Shown here in pieces: positions 1-8,609 of a stretch of DNA of 36,887 nucleotides. Each line of letters starts with the position of its first letter. The stretch's first letter is position 1. The notes below the pieces were generated by a model, which saw only the letters and a program-made list of their open reading frames with translations, had not been told where the DNA came from and searched no databases. The translations under genes and the position numbers were made by a program. The stretch comes from Kineosporia sp. R_H_3 (GTDB lineage Bacteria > Actinomycetota > Actinomycetes > Actinomycetales > Kineosporiaceae): contig NZ_MWLL01000232.1 in the NCBI RefSeq assembly GCF_002198675.1, forward strand, positions 16,378-53,264, written 5' to 3'.

Positions 1-1
1 C

Positions 2-1222
2 TCCCGGGCCGCACCGGCCGGCGGCCAGGGCGGCGCAGCGGGTGCGGCCCGGGAGGCGCGGAGCATCCGCGTCGACGCGCTGCGGCTCGACCGGCTCATC
101 GACGTCGTCGGCGAGCTCGTCATCGCCGGCGCGGGCGCCGGGCTGCACGCCACGACGAACGGCGACGAGACCCTGCTCGCCTCGATCAGCGAGCTCATGC
201 GGCTCGTCGAGGAGGTCCGGGACAGCGCGCTCCAGCTGCGGATGGTGCCGATCGGCACGACGTTCAGCCGCTTCCAGCGCGTCGTGCGCGACGTGAGCGC
301 CGACCTCGGCAAGGACATCGCCCTGGTCATCTCCGGCGGCGAGACCGAGGTCGACAAGGCCCTCGTCGAGCAGATCGGCGACCCGCTCATGCACCTGGTC
401 CGCAACTCGATGGACCACGGGATCGAGTCGGCGGAGGTCCGCGCGGAGCGGGGCAAGCCGGCCCGCGGCACGCTGCGGCTCAACGCGTACCACGACTCCG
501 GCAGCATCGTCATCGAGGTGTCGGACGACGGCGGCGGCATCGACCCGGAGAAGGTGCTCGCGAAGGCCGTCGAGCGCGGCCTCGTCGAGCCCGGCGCCTC
601 GCTGTCCGAGCAGGACATCTACCAGCTCATCTTCGAGGCCGGCTTCTCGACCGCGGCGCAGGTCTCCGACCTGTCGGGCCGCGGCGTCGGGATGGACGTC
701 GTCAAGCGCAACGTCACGGCGCTGCGCGGCATGATCGAGGTGGAGAGCAAGGTCGGCGTCGGCTGCACGATGCGGATCCGGCTGCCGCTCACCCTCGCGA
801 TCATCGACGGCTTCCTCGTGGGCGTCGGCAACGCGTCGTACGTGGTGCCGCTCGACCGCGTCATCGAGTGCGTCGAGCTGCCGCCGAACAGCGACCTGCG
901 CGACTGCATGGACCTGCGCGGGGAGGTGCTGCCGTTCATCCGGCTCCGGTCGCTGTTCGGCATCGACGGGGAGCGCCCGCGCCGCGAGAACGTCGTCGTC
1001 GTCGAGTACGCCGGCATGAAGGTCGGGCTCGTCGTCGACGCCCTCGTCGGGGAGTTCCAGACCGTCATCAAGCCGCTCGGTCAGCTCTTCGGCCACGTCA
1101 ACGGGATCGGCGGTGCGACGATCCTCGGCAACGGCGACGTCGCGCTCATCATCGACGTCTCGATGCTCGTGCGGCACTACGGCGAGCGGCAGGCCGAGCG
1201 CGACCTCGTCGTCGCGCGCTGA
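2..1222 (+). CDS. cheA: Chemotaxis histidine kinase CheA, C-terminal part (5' end outside window)
   Basis: Open from the first bases in frame 2; 406 residues lie inside the window and the start is upstream. CheA is the cytoplasmic kinase that couples chemoreceptors, through CheW, to phosphorylation of CheY. Visible in order: a low-complexity Ala/Gly linker; the dimerisation helix (about residues 23-45, containing RLDRLIDVVGELV); the HATPase domain with N-box HLVRNSMDHGIE (about 131-142), G1 DDGGGID (about 175) and G2 GRGVGMD (about 226); then a CheW-like regulatory domain from about 265 to the end. The His-containing P1 domain is not in the window. It is convergent with the sigma-factor gene and shares a hairpin terminator with it. 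Identity is secure; it implies a chemotactic, probably flagellated, host. Confidence 0.95.
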   Translation, partial: SRAAPAGGQGGAAGAAREARSIRVDALRLDRLIDVVGELVIAGAGAGLHATTNGDETLLASISELMRLVEEVRDSALQLRMVPIGTTFSRFQRVVRDVSADLGKDIALVISGGETEVDKALVEQIGDPLMHLVRNSMDHGIESAEVRAERGKPARGTLRLNAYHDSGSIVIEVSDDGGGIDPEKVLAKAVERGLVEPGASLSEQDIYQLIFEAGFSTAAQVSDLSGRGVGMDVVKRNVTALRGMIEVESKVGVGCTMRIRLPLTLAIIDGFLVGVGNASYVVPLDRVIECVELPPNSDLRDCMDLRGEVLPFIRLRSLFGIDGERPRRENVVVVEYAGMKVGLVVDALVGEFQTVIKPLGQLFGHVNGIGGATILGNGDVALIIDVSMLVRHYGERQAERDLVVAR

Positions 1223-1248
1223 CGCCCCGGACCCGGTCCACCACGACC

Positions 1249-1280
1249 CGGCGCCGGCACCCTTCGGGGTGCCGGCGCCG
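1249..1280. terminator. Bidirectional hairpin terminator between cheA and the sigma gene
   Basis: A perfect 14-bp GC-rich stem (1249-1262 with 1267-1280) closed by a TTCG tetraloop sits between two convergent genes ending at 1222 and 1288. No clear U-tract follows, as is usual in very GC-rich actinobacteria. Confidence 0.75.
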
Positions 1281-1287
1281 CGGTGCG

Positions 1288-2367
1288 TCAGGCCCGGGTG
1301 TGCGGGTTGAGCGGGTGACCGCCCGGCGGCAGGGCCGCGGCCCGCTCGGCGTCGTCCGGCCACACCTGGGGCAGCCCGAAGGCGTCGAAGAGCGCGGTGT
1401 CGAAGAACGCCGAGACGTGGGCGACCCCGACCCTGCCGTCACCGGCCTCGACGACGTCCAGGACGTGGAGCTGGAAGGCGCGGTGGACGCCGTCCGGCCC
1501 GAGCATCCACATCGCGCAGGCCGGCTGGCCGTTCGCCTCGACCGCGAGCATCTTCATGTCGTCCGGCCGTTCGGCGGGGCACTGGGTGCCGATCAGCGCC
1601 GCGATCTGCTCCGCGCCCCGGTACCAACCGGTGAACGGCGGCATCTCCCACGTCGCGTCGTCCTTGAGCAGGACGACGAGGGCGCGGGTGTCGTACCGCT
1701 CGAAGGCCGCCATGTACTGCTCGAGCAGGCCCCGGCAGCGCTCGTCGAGCGCGTCGACGCAGGCGCCGTCCCCGGTGCGCGGGTGCCGGGCGAGGCCCGC
1801 GCGGGCGCGCTGCAGGGCGCTGTTCGCCGACGCGACGGAGATCTCGAGCATCTGCGCGGTCTCCGCGGCGCTGAACGCGAGGACGTCGCGCAGGATGAGC
1901 ACGGCGCGCTGCAGCGGGGTGAGGAACTGCAGGGCGGCGACGAGGGCGAGGCGGACGCTGTCCTTCGTCGTCGCCACCGCCGCCGGGTCGGCGCCCGGGG
2001 AGGTGACGAGCGCGTCCGGCACCGGCTCGAGCCACGGCACCTCGGGACGTGACTCGAGCGGGCCCAGCGGGTCGGACTCCGGCGCGCCGAGGCCGGTCGG
2101 CATGGGGCGGCGGCTGCGCTGCTCGAGCGCGGTGAGGCAGGTGTTCGTCGCGATCTGGTACATCCACGTCCGCACCGAGGACCGGCCCTCGAAGCGGGAG
2201 AACGCCCGCCAGGCGCGCAGGTACGTCTCCTGCACCTGGTCCTCGGCATCGTGGAGGCTGCCGAGCATGCGGTAGCAGTGCGCGGTCAGCTCACCCCGCA
2301 GCGGGTCGGTGAGCGCGGCGAAGTCCTGGTCGGTGAAGTTCTGGCCGGTGAGTGTGGTGGCAGTCAC
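1288..2367 (-). CDS. ECF sigma factor with SnoaL-like C-terminal domain
   Basis: About 359 residues. Sigma region 2 is seen near the N-terminus (HCYRMLGSLHDAEDQVQETY, then FEGRSSVRTWMYQIATNTCL). Region 4 follows at about 190-240 (LTPLQRAVLILRDVLAFSAA, helix-turn-helix TAQMLEISVASANSALQRAR). A SnoaL/NTF2-like domain of about 130 residues follows. This architecture matches the long actinobacterial ECF sigma factors in which the C-terminal domain takes part in regulation in place of a classical anti-sigma factor. I chose the GTG at 2367, ten bases after the stop of the upstream DoxX gene; an ATG at 2397 would overlap that gene by 20 nt. The DoxX-sigma pair is probably one transcript. Target promoters cannot be told from the sequence. 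Confidence 0.85.
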   Translation of the reverse strand: MTATTLTGQNFTDQDFAALTDPLRGELTAHCYRMLGSLHDAEDQVQETYLRAWRAFSRFEGRSSVRTWMYQIATNTCLTALEQRSRRPMPTGLGAPESDPLGPLESRPEVPWLEPVPDALVTSPGADPAAVATTKDSVRLALVAALQFLTPLQRAVLILRDVLAFSAAETAQMLEISVASANSALQRARAGLARHPRTGDGACVDALDERCRGLLEQYMAAFERYDTRALVVLLKDDATWEMPPFTGWYRGAEQIAALIGTQCPAERPDDMKMLAVEANGQPACAMWMLGPDGVHRAFQLHVLDVVEAGDGRVGVAHVSAFFDTALFDAFGLPQVWPDDAERAAALPPGGHPLNPHTRA

Positions 2368-2377
2368 ACAGAAGACA

Positions 2378-2758
2378 CTAACCCTCACGTCCGACACGTA
2401 CAGCCCAGCGGACGAGCGGGACCTGGAGCGGCAGCCGGGCCAGCGCGACGGCGCGGTAGACCGGGCCGGCCTTGTGCGAGCGCAGGGCGGTCACGGCCAT
2501 CTGGACGTTGCCGGGGAAGACCCCGACGAACAGCGCCGCGGTCGCCCGGGCCGCGACCGGGCGGGTCCGGGGGTGCAGCAGCCCGGCCGCGCAGGCGACC
2601 TCGAGCACGCCCGACCCGAGCACCCACGGACGGGGCGGGCCGAGCCGGCGCGGGACGAGGGGTTCGAAGACCTGCGGGGCGACGACGTGCGTCACCCCGG
2701 CGGTGGCGAGCAGGACGGCGAGCGGGCGCCACGACGGGGCGCGGAGCGTCTTCGGCAC
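2378..2758 (-). CDS. DoxX-like integral membrane protein
   Basis: About 126 residues with four hydrophobic segments, including LAVLLATAGVTHVVAPQ, WVLGSGVLEVACAAGLLH and AATALFVGVFPGNVQMAV-like helices. The pattern of G/A-rich helices, a conserved PR..VLGSG..E turn and FPGNVQMA is typical of small DoxX-family proteins, whose function is mostly unknown but linked to redox stress. The frame stays open upstream to a TTG at 2917, but the added residues are Pro/Ala-rich and unlike the family. The GTG at 2758 gives the usual length, although no good ribosome site is visible, so the start is uncertain. It lies 10 bp upstream of the sigma gene on the same strand. Confidence 0.65.
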   Translation of the reverse strand: MPKTLRAPSWRPLAVLLATAGVTHVVAPQVFEPLVPRRLGPPRPWVLGSGVLEVACAAGLLHPRTRPVAARATAALFVGVFPGNVQMAVTALRSHKAGPVYRAVALARLPLQVPLVRWAVRVGREG

Positions 2759-3018
2759 CTGCTGATGGTGCCAGGCGACGGGGGCCGGTGCGGCCGCGGG
2801 GGCCGGTCGTCCTTGCCCGAACGGTCGTTGGCCGAAGGGGCAGGTTCCCGGGGCTGGTCCTAGCACCTGCTGCGCCGGCGACGGGCGTTCGGAGTAGCCC
2901 GGAAGTCCCTCTCGCAACCTGCCCCGCGGCGGCCGCAGGCTTCGAGTGCCGCAGCGGCGACCAGCGCCCCGGCCCCCGCTCCCCCGGGGGAGTCCCGTCG
3001 AAGGTCCTGGAGGCCTCC

Positions 3019-3426
3019 ATGTCCACCACCCGATCCCCTCGTCGCACCGCCCGCGCCGGCGCCGCCGGTGCCGTCGCGGTCGCCCTGCTCGCGGGCGGCG
3101 TCCTCGCCGCCGGCCCGGCCGACGCCAAGGCCGGCCGCGTCGAGAAGCGCGGCTCGTGCTCGCCGAGCGGCTCCTGGAAGCTCAAGGCGGGCCCGGAGAA
3201 CGGCAAGATCGAGATCGAGTACGAGGTCCACGCGAAGTCCGGCCAGCGCTGGAAGGTCGTCATCAAGGACAACGGCGTGACCCGCGTGAACACGACGAAG
3301 AAGACCGTCGCGGGCGTGTTCCACGTCCGCAAGGTCGTCACGAACCTCAAGGGCACCGACGTCATCACCGCGAAGGCGACGAACCTCGTCACCGGTGCCA
3401 CCTGCTCGGGCAGCGTCCGCTACTGA
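3019..3426 (+). CDS. Small secreted protein of unknown function
   Basis: 135 residues. GGAGG at 3009-3013, five bases before the ATG, fixes the start. The N-terminus is a classical Sec signal: RR/R-rich n-region, Ala/Val/Leu/Gly core around residues 13-32, and a probable AxA cleavage after GPADA. The mature part is about 100 residues, Lys-rich, and predicted to be mostly beta strand. It has only two cysteines, one near each end (GSCSPSG and GATCSGS), a likely disulfide. I recognise no family. It is monocistronic, followed by a hairpin terminator. The high Lys content (AAG codons) contrasts with the Arg-rich neighbours, as expected for an exported basic domain. Confidence 0.8.
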   Translation: MSTTRSPRRTARAGAAGAVAVALLAGGVLAAGPADAKAGRVEKRGSCSPSGSWKLKAGPENGKIEIEYEVHAKSGQRWKVVIKDNGVTRVNTTKKTVAGVFHVRKVVTNLKGTDVITAKATNLVTGATCSGSVRY

Positions 3427-3435
3427 CCGCGCCCC

Positions 3436-3470
3436 CTGCCTCCGACCTGGTGACTCCGGGTCGGAGGCAG
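3436..3470. terminator. Hairpin terminator between convergent genes
   Basis: A perfect 12-bp stem (3436-3447 with 3459-3470), 11-nt loop, sits between the secreted-protein gene ending at 3426 and the SWIM gene ending at 3476 on the other strand. It probably serves both. Confidence 0.7.
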
Positions 3471-3475
3471 CGGTG

Positions 3476-4117
3476 TCAGGGGAGGGGGACGGTTTCGGCG
3501 GCCGCGCGCCACTGGGCGCGGGCGTCGACCGGCCGCGGACGCGGGCGCAGGGCGGCGACGAGCGCCGTCCGCTCGGCGGCAGGGAGCACGGACGGGGCCG
3601 CGGACGTGACCGCGGCTGGCGGGGCACCGCTCCTCGCGGTCCCGGCCTCTGCGGTGACCGGTGCATCGCCCGACCACGCGGCGGCGAGTCCCGCGTCGGT
3701 GTCGACGAGGTGCGCGACGACGAACGCGAGCGCCGCGGCGTGCTTGCACCACTCGACGGCGTCGCAGCCGTACGGGCACGTGCACGTGGCCTCGACGTCG
3801 CCGTCCGGCTCCCGGGTCAGGGAGACCGTGTACGGCGCGTCGTCCGAGCCCTGGATCGCCGCGGTCGCGCCCCGGCGCTCGACCCGGACCTCGACGACCT
3901 GGCCCGCCCGGGCGTAGGTGCGGCCGCGGGACCCGATGCCGGGCGTCGTCCGGCCCACGCTCACCACCTCGAGCCGGGCGGCCTCCTCGCCCTGAGGCTT
4001 CCACGAGCGGGGCACCTTGACCCCGCCCGCGACGGCCCGGCGCGGTGCGGACGGGCGGTCGAAGTCCGTCCAGTCCCGGGGCCGCCCGGTCGGGCGGCCG
4101 CCGGCCACGGGGGTCAC
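3476..4117 (-). CDS. SWIM zinc-finger protein
   Basis: 213 residues. The SWIM motif CxC..C.H is seen as CTCPYGCDAVEWCKH, a zinc-binding fold used for DNA or protein contact. It is preceded by a beta-rich segment (VVEVRVERRG...YTVSLTREPDGDVEATC) and followed by an Ala/Pro-rich tail. The start GTG at 4117 overlaps the stop of the SNF2 helicase gene by four bases (GTGA), so the two are translationally coupled. SWIM proteins next to SNF2-family ATPases are a recurring bacterial pair, suggesting a joint role in DNA remodelling or repair. The exact function is unknown. Confidence 0.88.
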   Translation of the reverse strand: MTPVAGGRPTGRPRDWTDFDRPSAPRRAVAGGVKVPRSWKPQGEEAARLEVVSVGRTTPGIGSRGRTYARAGQVVEVRVERRGATAAIQGSDDAPYTVSLTREPDGDVEATCTCPYGCDAVEWCKHAAALAFVVAHLVDTDAGLAAAWSGDAPVTAEAGTARSGAPPAAVTSAAPSVLPAAERTALVAALRPRPRPVDARAQWRAAAETVPLP

Positions 4118-6864
4118 GAGATCACCCGCTCGCGGACGAGCGTGACGAGCTCGGCGAGCTCGGCGTCGGTCAGCTCGGTGACCCGGGTCTCGGTCGCGCG
4201 GACGACGGACGACGCGACGGCCCGCTTGCCCGCGAGCATCGCGTCGATCCGGTCCTCGAGGGTGCCGGGGCACACGAGCGTGTGGACGAAGACCTTCTGC
4301 TTCTGGCCGATCCGCCAGACCCGGTCCGACGCCTGGTCCTCGACCGCGGGGTTCCACCACCGGTCAAGGTGGACGACGTGGTTCGCGCGCACGAGCGTGA
4401 GCCCGGTGCCGCCCGCCTTGAGCGAGACGACGAGCACGGGCGGGCCGTCGTCCGCGCCGAACCGGGCGACGGTCTCGGCCCGCCGGCCCCGGTCGTCGGC
4501 CCCGGTCAGGGTGAGGACGTCGACGTCGAGGACGCCGCGCAGGTGCGCGGCGAGGGTCGGCACGAACGAGGCGAACTGCGTGAAGACGACGACGGCCTGG
4601 CCCTCGTCGACGATCTGCCCGACGAGCTCGACGAGCCGGTCGACCTTGCCGGAGCGCCCGCCGAGGCCCGTGCGGCGCTCGGTGAGCAGCGCCGGGTGCA
4701 CGAGGATCTGCTTGAGCCGGCTGATCCCGGCGAGGACGTTGAGCCGGCGCCCGCCGCCTCCTCCGGCCGCGCTGCCGTCGGCGACCTCCTCGAGCATCGC
4801 CGCGGCGGCCGCCTCGTAGGCGCCGACCTGCTCGCGGGTCAGCGCGCAGTCCTCCCGGATCACCGTGCGCGGCGGCAGGTCCGGGGCGACACCGGGGTCG
4901 GACTTCGTGCGGCGCAGCACGAACGGGGCCGTCGCGACCCGCAGCCGGGAGAGCGCCTCCGCGTCGACGGCGGAGCGGACGAAGACCCGCTCGAAGTCCT
5001 TGCGGCGCGGCAGGATCCCGGGCGCCGCGAAGGCCATGACCGACCAGAGCTCGCCGAGGTGGTTCTCCACCGGGGTGCCGGTCACCGCGAGCCGGTGGGT
5101 CGCCGTGAGGGCGCGGGCCGCGCGCGCCGTGCGGGTGTCGGCGTTCTTCACCGCCTGGGCCTCGTCGAGGACGACCCGGTGCCACGGCTGCGCGCGCAGC
5201 GACTCGTCCCGCGCGAGCAGGCCGTACGTCGTGAGGACGAGGTCGGCGCGGGCGGCGAGGTCGGCGACGTCCTCGCGGTCGGCGCCGTGGTGGACGGCGA
5301 CCCGCAGGGACGGCGCGAACTGCTCGGTCTGCCGGGCCCACGTGTCGACGAGCGTCAGCGGGCAGACGACGAGCGTCGGCCCGGGCTCGGTGCCGGCCGC
5401 CCGGCGCTCCTCGACGTCGGCCAGCACCCGGGCGATGACCTGCACCGTCTTGCCGAGCCCCATGTCGTCGGCGAGCACGCCGCCGGTGCCGGTCTCCTCG
5501 ACCCAGGTGAGCCAGTCGAGGCCGTCACGCTGGTAGTGCCGCAGCGTCGCGAGCAGCCCGGCGGGCGGCTCGACGCGGCGGGCGACCTGGAGCCGTTCCG
5601 GCGGCTCGACCTCCAGCCCGTCGAACGCCTCGTCGGCGAGCAGGTCGGCTGCGGTCACCGGTCGCTGCAGCCGCTGGAGCAGCCGGGCGAGCCGGGCCCG
5701 CTCGCCGTCGTCGACCCGGGTCCAGCGGCCGCGGACGGCGACGAGGTCGGACTTGCTCGCCGCGAGCGTCGCGATCTCCTCGGGGGTCAGCTCGACGCCG
5801 TCCACGCTCACGCCGACGGCGAGCCCGACGCCGTCCGCGGTGAGGCCGGAGCTCACGGACGTCGTCCGGGCCCGGCTGCGGACCCGGCTGCGGCGCAGCA
5901 GGCCGGACTCGGCGACGACGTCGAACCCGGCGTCCGCGAGCGCCTGCGCACCGTGGTCGAGGAGCGCGAGGACCTCCTCGACGTCCACCTCGACCTCGAA
6001 GGTGACGCCGCCGCCCGGGTCCCCGGACGGCAGCGGCTCCAACCGGCGGGCCCACGCTGCGAGGGTGCTCTCCGGCCAGGCGGCGCGGATCGCCTCGGCC
6101 TCCGCGGCGAGCAGGGTGCGCCAGGCCGCCGGGGTCGTGCCGAAGTCGGCGGGGCCCGCTCCGGCGAGCGGACGGCGGGTGGTGTCCTCGCTGACGCCGA
6201 CCACGAGGGGGACGAGCCGCCACGGCGGGCCCGCCTCGGCCGGCGCGCCTGCGTCGGTGATCCCGACGGCGTCGGACGGCCCGGTCGCGGGGTCGTCGGC
6301 GGGCGGTGCGTCGAGCCGGAAGGCGAGCCGGGCGTCGGCCGCCCGGCGCGCCGCGACCCGGCGCGCCCAGCGCCGCAGCACCGGGGACCGCCGCCCCGAC
6401 GGACGCGCCGAGATCTCGTCGGGGTGGCCCTCGACCGGGCCGGCGAGCACCGCGACGAGGTCGCCCGCGAGGTCGTCGACGAGCGCCCGCCCGGCCTCGC
6501 GCCCGCCGCCGAGGGCCTGCAGCGCCGCCGTCCTGGCGTCCGCCCAGGCCCGCGCGCCCTCCGGCCCGGGCGCCGGGCGCCAGCGCCACCCGGTGCCGTC
6601 CGGGGCGGGCACGAGCGGGCCGGACGCCGCCTCCTGGGCGGCGACGCAGAGCAGCGCGAGTGCGAGGAACCCGTCGCCCGGCTCGACGCCGGCCTCGAGG
6701 GCGTCGGCGACCCGCCCGGGCAGCGCGGCGTCGACCCGGAGGGGCCAGGCCTTGCCCGCGCGGAGCGCGGCGCCGTCCCGGACCGCGCGCGGGACGGGCT
6801 CGACGCCCGGGACCGGCGCGGTCGCCCACAGCCCCTCGTCGTCGAGGACGACGTCCGTCAGCAC
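4114..6864 (-). CDS. SNF2-family DNA-dependent ATPase/helicase
   Basis: 916 residues from the GTG at 6864. The N-terminal ~400 residues are the variable bacterial SNF2-associated region. The core has motif I GVLADDMGLGKTVQV (Walker A), motif II VLDEAQAVKN, motif III LAVTGTPVENHLGELW, then the helicase C lobe with VVVFTQFASF, the SLKAGGTGLTL motif and the arginine-finger region DQASDRVWRIGQ. All ATPase residues appear intact. This class translocates on duplex DNA to remodel protein-DNA complexes. It ends overlapping the SWIM gene and is divergent from the endonuclease V gene 96 bp away. The frame stays open well upstream of the chosen start, but that stretch is antisense to endonuclease V and has no family character. 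Confidence 0.92.
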   Translation of the reverse strand: MLTDVVLDDEGLWATAPVPGVEPVPRAVRDGAALRAGKAWPLRVDAALPGRVADALEAGVEPGDGFLALALLCVAAQEAASGPLVPAPDGTGWRWRPAPGPEGARAWADARTAALQALGGGREAGRALVDDLAGDLVAVLAGPVEGHPDEISARPSGRRSPVLRRWARRVAARRAADARLAFRLDAPPADDPATGPSDAVGITDAGAPAEAGPPWRLVPLVVGVSEDTTRRPLAGAGPADFGTTPAAWRTLLAAEAEAIRAAWPESTLAAWARRLEPLPSGDPGGGVTFEVEVDVEEVLALLDHGAQALADAGFDVVAESGLLRRSRVRSRARTTSVSSGLTADGVGLAVGVSVDGVELTPEEIATLAASKSDLVAVRGRWTRVDDGERARLARLLQRLQRPVTAADLLADEAFDGLEVEPPERLQVARRVEPPAGLLATLRHYQRDGLDWLTWVEETGTGGVLADDMGLGKTVQVIARVLADVEERRAAGTEPGPTLVVCPLTLVDTWARQTEQFAPSLRVAVHHGADREDVADLAARADLVLTTYGLLARDESLRAQPWHRVVLDEAQAVKNADTRTARAARALTATHRLAVTGTPVENHLGELWSVMAFAAPGILPRRKDFERVFVRSAVDAEALSRLRVATAPFVLRRTKSDPGVAPDLPPRTVIREDCALTREQVGAYEAAAAAMLEEVADGSAAGGGGGRRLNVLAGISRLKQILVHPALLTERRTGLGGRSGKVDRLVELVGQIVDEGQAVVVFTQFASFVPTLAAHLRGVLDVDVLTLTGADDRGRRAETVARFGADDGPPVLVVSLKAGGTGLTLVRANHVVHLDRWWNPAVEDQASDRVWRIGQKQKVFVHTLVCPGTLEDRIDAMLAGKRAVASSVVRATETRVTELTDAELAELVTLVRERVIS

Positions 6865-6960
6865 ACGGGCATTCTGCCCGGTCGGTCCGACAGGGGCCGC
6901 CCGGTGCGAGGATCGGCCCGGACGCGCGGCAGGGGGCGGTGCGCTCACGGGGAGGATGCG

Positions 6961-7479
6961 GTGGCACGGTACGGCGCGGTCGACGTCCACTACCCGGCCC
7001 GCGGTGGTGCGGTCGCCGCCCTCGTCGTCGCCGACGACCCGGCGTTCGGCCACGTCGTCGAGGAGCGGACCGCGGTGCTCGCGGACGTCGAGCCCTACTG
7101 CCCCGGAGCGCTCTACCTGCGCGAGCTGCCCGCAGTCCTCGCGGTGCTCGCGACGACCGCACCCGTCGACCTGCTCGTCGTCGACGGCTACGTGACCCTC
7201 GACCCCGACGGCACCCCCGGTCTGGGGGCCCGCGCGCACGCCCGGCTCGGGATCCCCGTGGTCGGGGTGGCCAAGACCGCGTACCGGTCGGCCACCCACG
7301 CGGTGCCGGTGCTGCGGGGCGCGGCGTCGCGGCCGCTGCTCGTGACGGCCGCGGGGACCACCGCCGCCGCGGCCGCCGATCTCGTGCGGGCGATGGCCGG
7401 GCCGTACCGGCTGCCGACGGCGTTGCAGCGGGTCGACCGGCTGTGCCGGGAGGGGCACCTTCCTGTCCGCAGCCGGTGA
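6961..7479 (+). CDS. nfi: Endonuclease V, short form
   Basis: 172 residues from the GTG at 6961, with GGAGG at 6951-6955 as ribosome site. Endonuclease V nicks DNA (or RNA) one nucleotide 3' of deaminated purines such as inosine, using Mg2+. Family landmarks are present: the first catalytic Asp in AVDVHY (D8), the YxPGxLxxRExP signature (Y46, E55), VVDGY (D75), and GVAKT further on. These correspond to the catalytic D, Y, E and D of characterised enzymes. The protein is shorter than the usual 210-240 residues: the region before the first strand and the C-terminus are trimmed. It is divergent from the SNF2/SWIM pair, so a shared repair context is possible. Activity is inferred. Confidence 0.82.
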   Translation: MARYGAVDVHYPARGGAVAALVVADDPAFGHVVEERTAVLADVEPYCPGALYLRELPAVLAVLATTAPVDLLVVDGYVTLDPDGTPGLGARAHARLGIPVVGVAKTAYRSATHAVPVLRGAASRPLLVTAAGTTAAAAADLVRAMAGPYRLPTALQRVDRLCREGHLPVRSR

Positions 7480-7534
7480 CCGTCGTCGCGAACGGGTGTT
7501 GACTTGCCCGAACCGAAGCGGCGACGGGAGAGCG

Positions 7535-8137
7535 ATGGGCTACCTCAGGCAGATCGACGAGTCCGAGGCGACAGGGGAGGCGGCCGAGCTCTACGCGGCC
7601 GACCGGGCCGAGGGCGGCTACGTCGCCAACTACACCAGGACGTTCGCGCCGCGGCCCGCCGCGTACCGGGCCTGGGAGGCGCTCGTCGGCGCGGTCCGGG
7701 CGCCGATGACGCTGCGTCGTTACGAGGTCGTCACGCTCGCGGCCGCCCGCGCGCTGCGGTCGAGCTACTGCAGCCTCGCCCACGGCGCCGTCGTCTCCGA
7801 GCGGCTCGGTGCGCCCGAGGTGGTCGCGGCGGTGTTCGAGGCACCGGACGGCCCCGGGGGATCCCCGCTGGACGCCGCCGAGCAGGAGGTCGTGCGCTTC
7901 GCCGCCAAGGTCGCCCGCTCGGCGCCGGACATCACCGCCGACGACGTGGCCCGGCTGCGGGCGCAGGGGCTCAGCGACGAGGACGTGCTCGACGTCGTCC
8001 TCGCGACCGCGGCCCGCTGCTTCTTCAGCACGGTGCTCGACGCCACCGGCACCCTGCCGGACGCCGCGCTGCGCGACCGCCTCGACCCGGCCCTGCGTGA
8101 GGTGCTCGTCGTCGGGCGGCCGATCGACGAGGGGTGA
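7535..8137 (+). CDS. Carboxymuconolactone decarboxylase/AhpD-like protein
   Basis: 200 residues, ATG at 7535 after a GGGAG ribosome site. All-helical CMD fold; the signature segment is AARALRSSYCSLAHGAVVSE, where AhpD enzymes have CxxCxxxH. Here only one cysteine (YCSLAHG) and the following His are kept, so it resembles the peroxidase-related CMD subgroup (single-Cys) more than true AhpD. The second half repeats the helical pattern (ADDVARLRAQGLSDEDVLDV). Role probably in peroxide or thiol chemistry, but the substrate is unknown. Only 55 bp separate it from the endonuclease V stop. Confidence 0.8.
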   Translation: MGYLRQIDESEATGEAAELYAADRAEGGYVANYTRTFAPRPAAYRAWEALVGAVRAPMTLRRYEVVTLAAARALRSSYCSLAHGAVVSERLGAPEVVAAVFEAPDGPGGSPLDAAEQEVVRFAAKVARSAPDITADDVARLRAQGLSDEDVLDVVLATAARCFFSTVLDATGTLPDAALRDRLDPALREVLVVGRPIDEG

Positions 8138-8150
8138 CAGGGGCCGCCGG

Positions 8151-8540
8151 TCAGGCCGCGACCCAGGCGGCGACCAGGTCGGCGACCCGCGCCGCCTTCG
8201 CCTCGACGTCCGCGAGGTCGGTGAACGTCACGACGCCGCGGTCGGGAGCGGCCCAGACCACGAGGCCGGTCGGGTCGGTGAACGAGAACCCGCCCTCGCG
8301 GACCGCCACGCCCTGGTGCAGCACGAGCTGGACCCGGTCGCCGGGGTGCAGCCGGAAGGTCACCCGGTCGACCCCGTCGACGGCGTAGCTCGGGGCGTTC
8401 CACTTCACGTGCTCGGTGGCACCGGGCAGCGCCCCGCGGACGACGGCCCGCAGGCGGAGCACCGCGTCCCGGTGCGCGTGCGTCAGCACGTCGAGGTACT
8501 CCTCGACGGTCTGGGACGGCGTGCTGCGGGCCCTCGTCAT
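8151..8540 (-). CDS. DUF1801 protein
   Basis: 129 residues, ATG at 8540 with AGG upstream. The sequence fits DUF1801 (YdhG-like): an N-terminal helix pair (TVEEYLDVLTHAHRDAVLRL), then EHVKWNAPSYAV, the conserved W..P.Y turn, a beta segment (VTFRLHPGDRVQLVLHQG) and VVTFTDLADVEAKAARVADL. Distantly related to frataxin-like iron-handling proteins, but no function is established. Convergent with the CMD gene, 13 bp apart. Confidence 0.85.
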   Translation of the reverse strand: MTRARSTPSQTVEEYLDVLTHAHRDAVLRLRAVVRGALPGATEHVKWNAPSYAVDGVDRVTFRLHPGDRVQLVLHQGVAVREGGFSFTDPTGLVVWAAPDRGVVTFTDLADVEAKAARVADLVAAWVAA

Positions 8541-8609
8541 CGTGCCTCGCTCTCGTCGGCCGGTACCGGGGGCCTAGCCTGCCGTGCCGGGACGACGAAG
8601 GGGACGGTC

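Noticed and set aside
4045-7479. A very long open frame (over 1100 codons) on the plus strand
   Set aside because: It is antisense to the SNF2 gene, Asp/Arg/Gly/Pro-rich and without any family motif; a by-product of high GC. Only its last 172 codons are real (endonuclease V).
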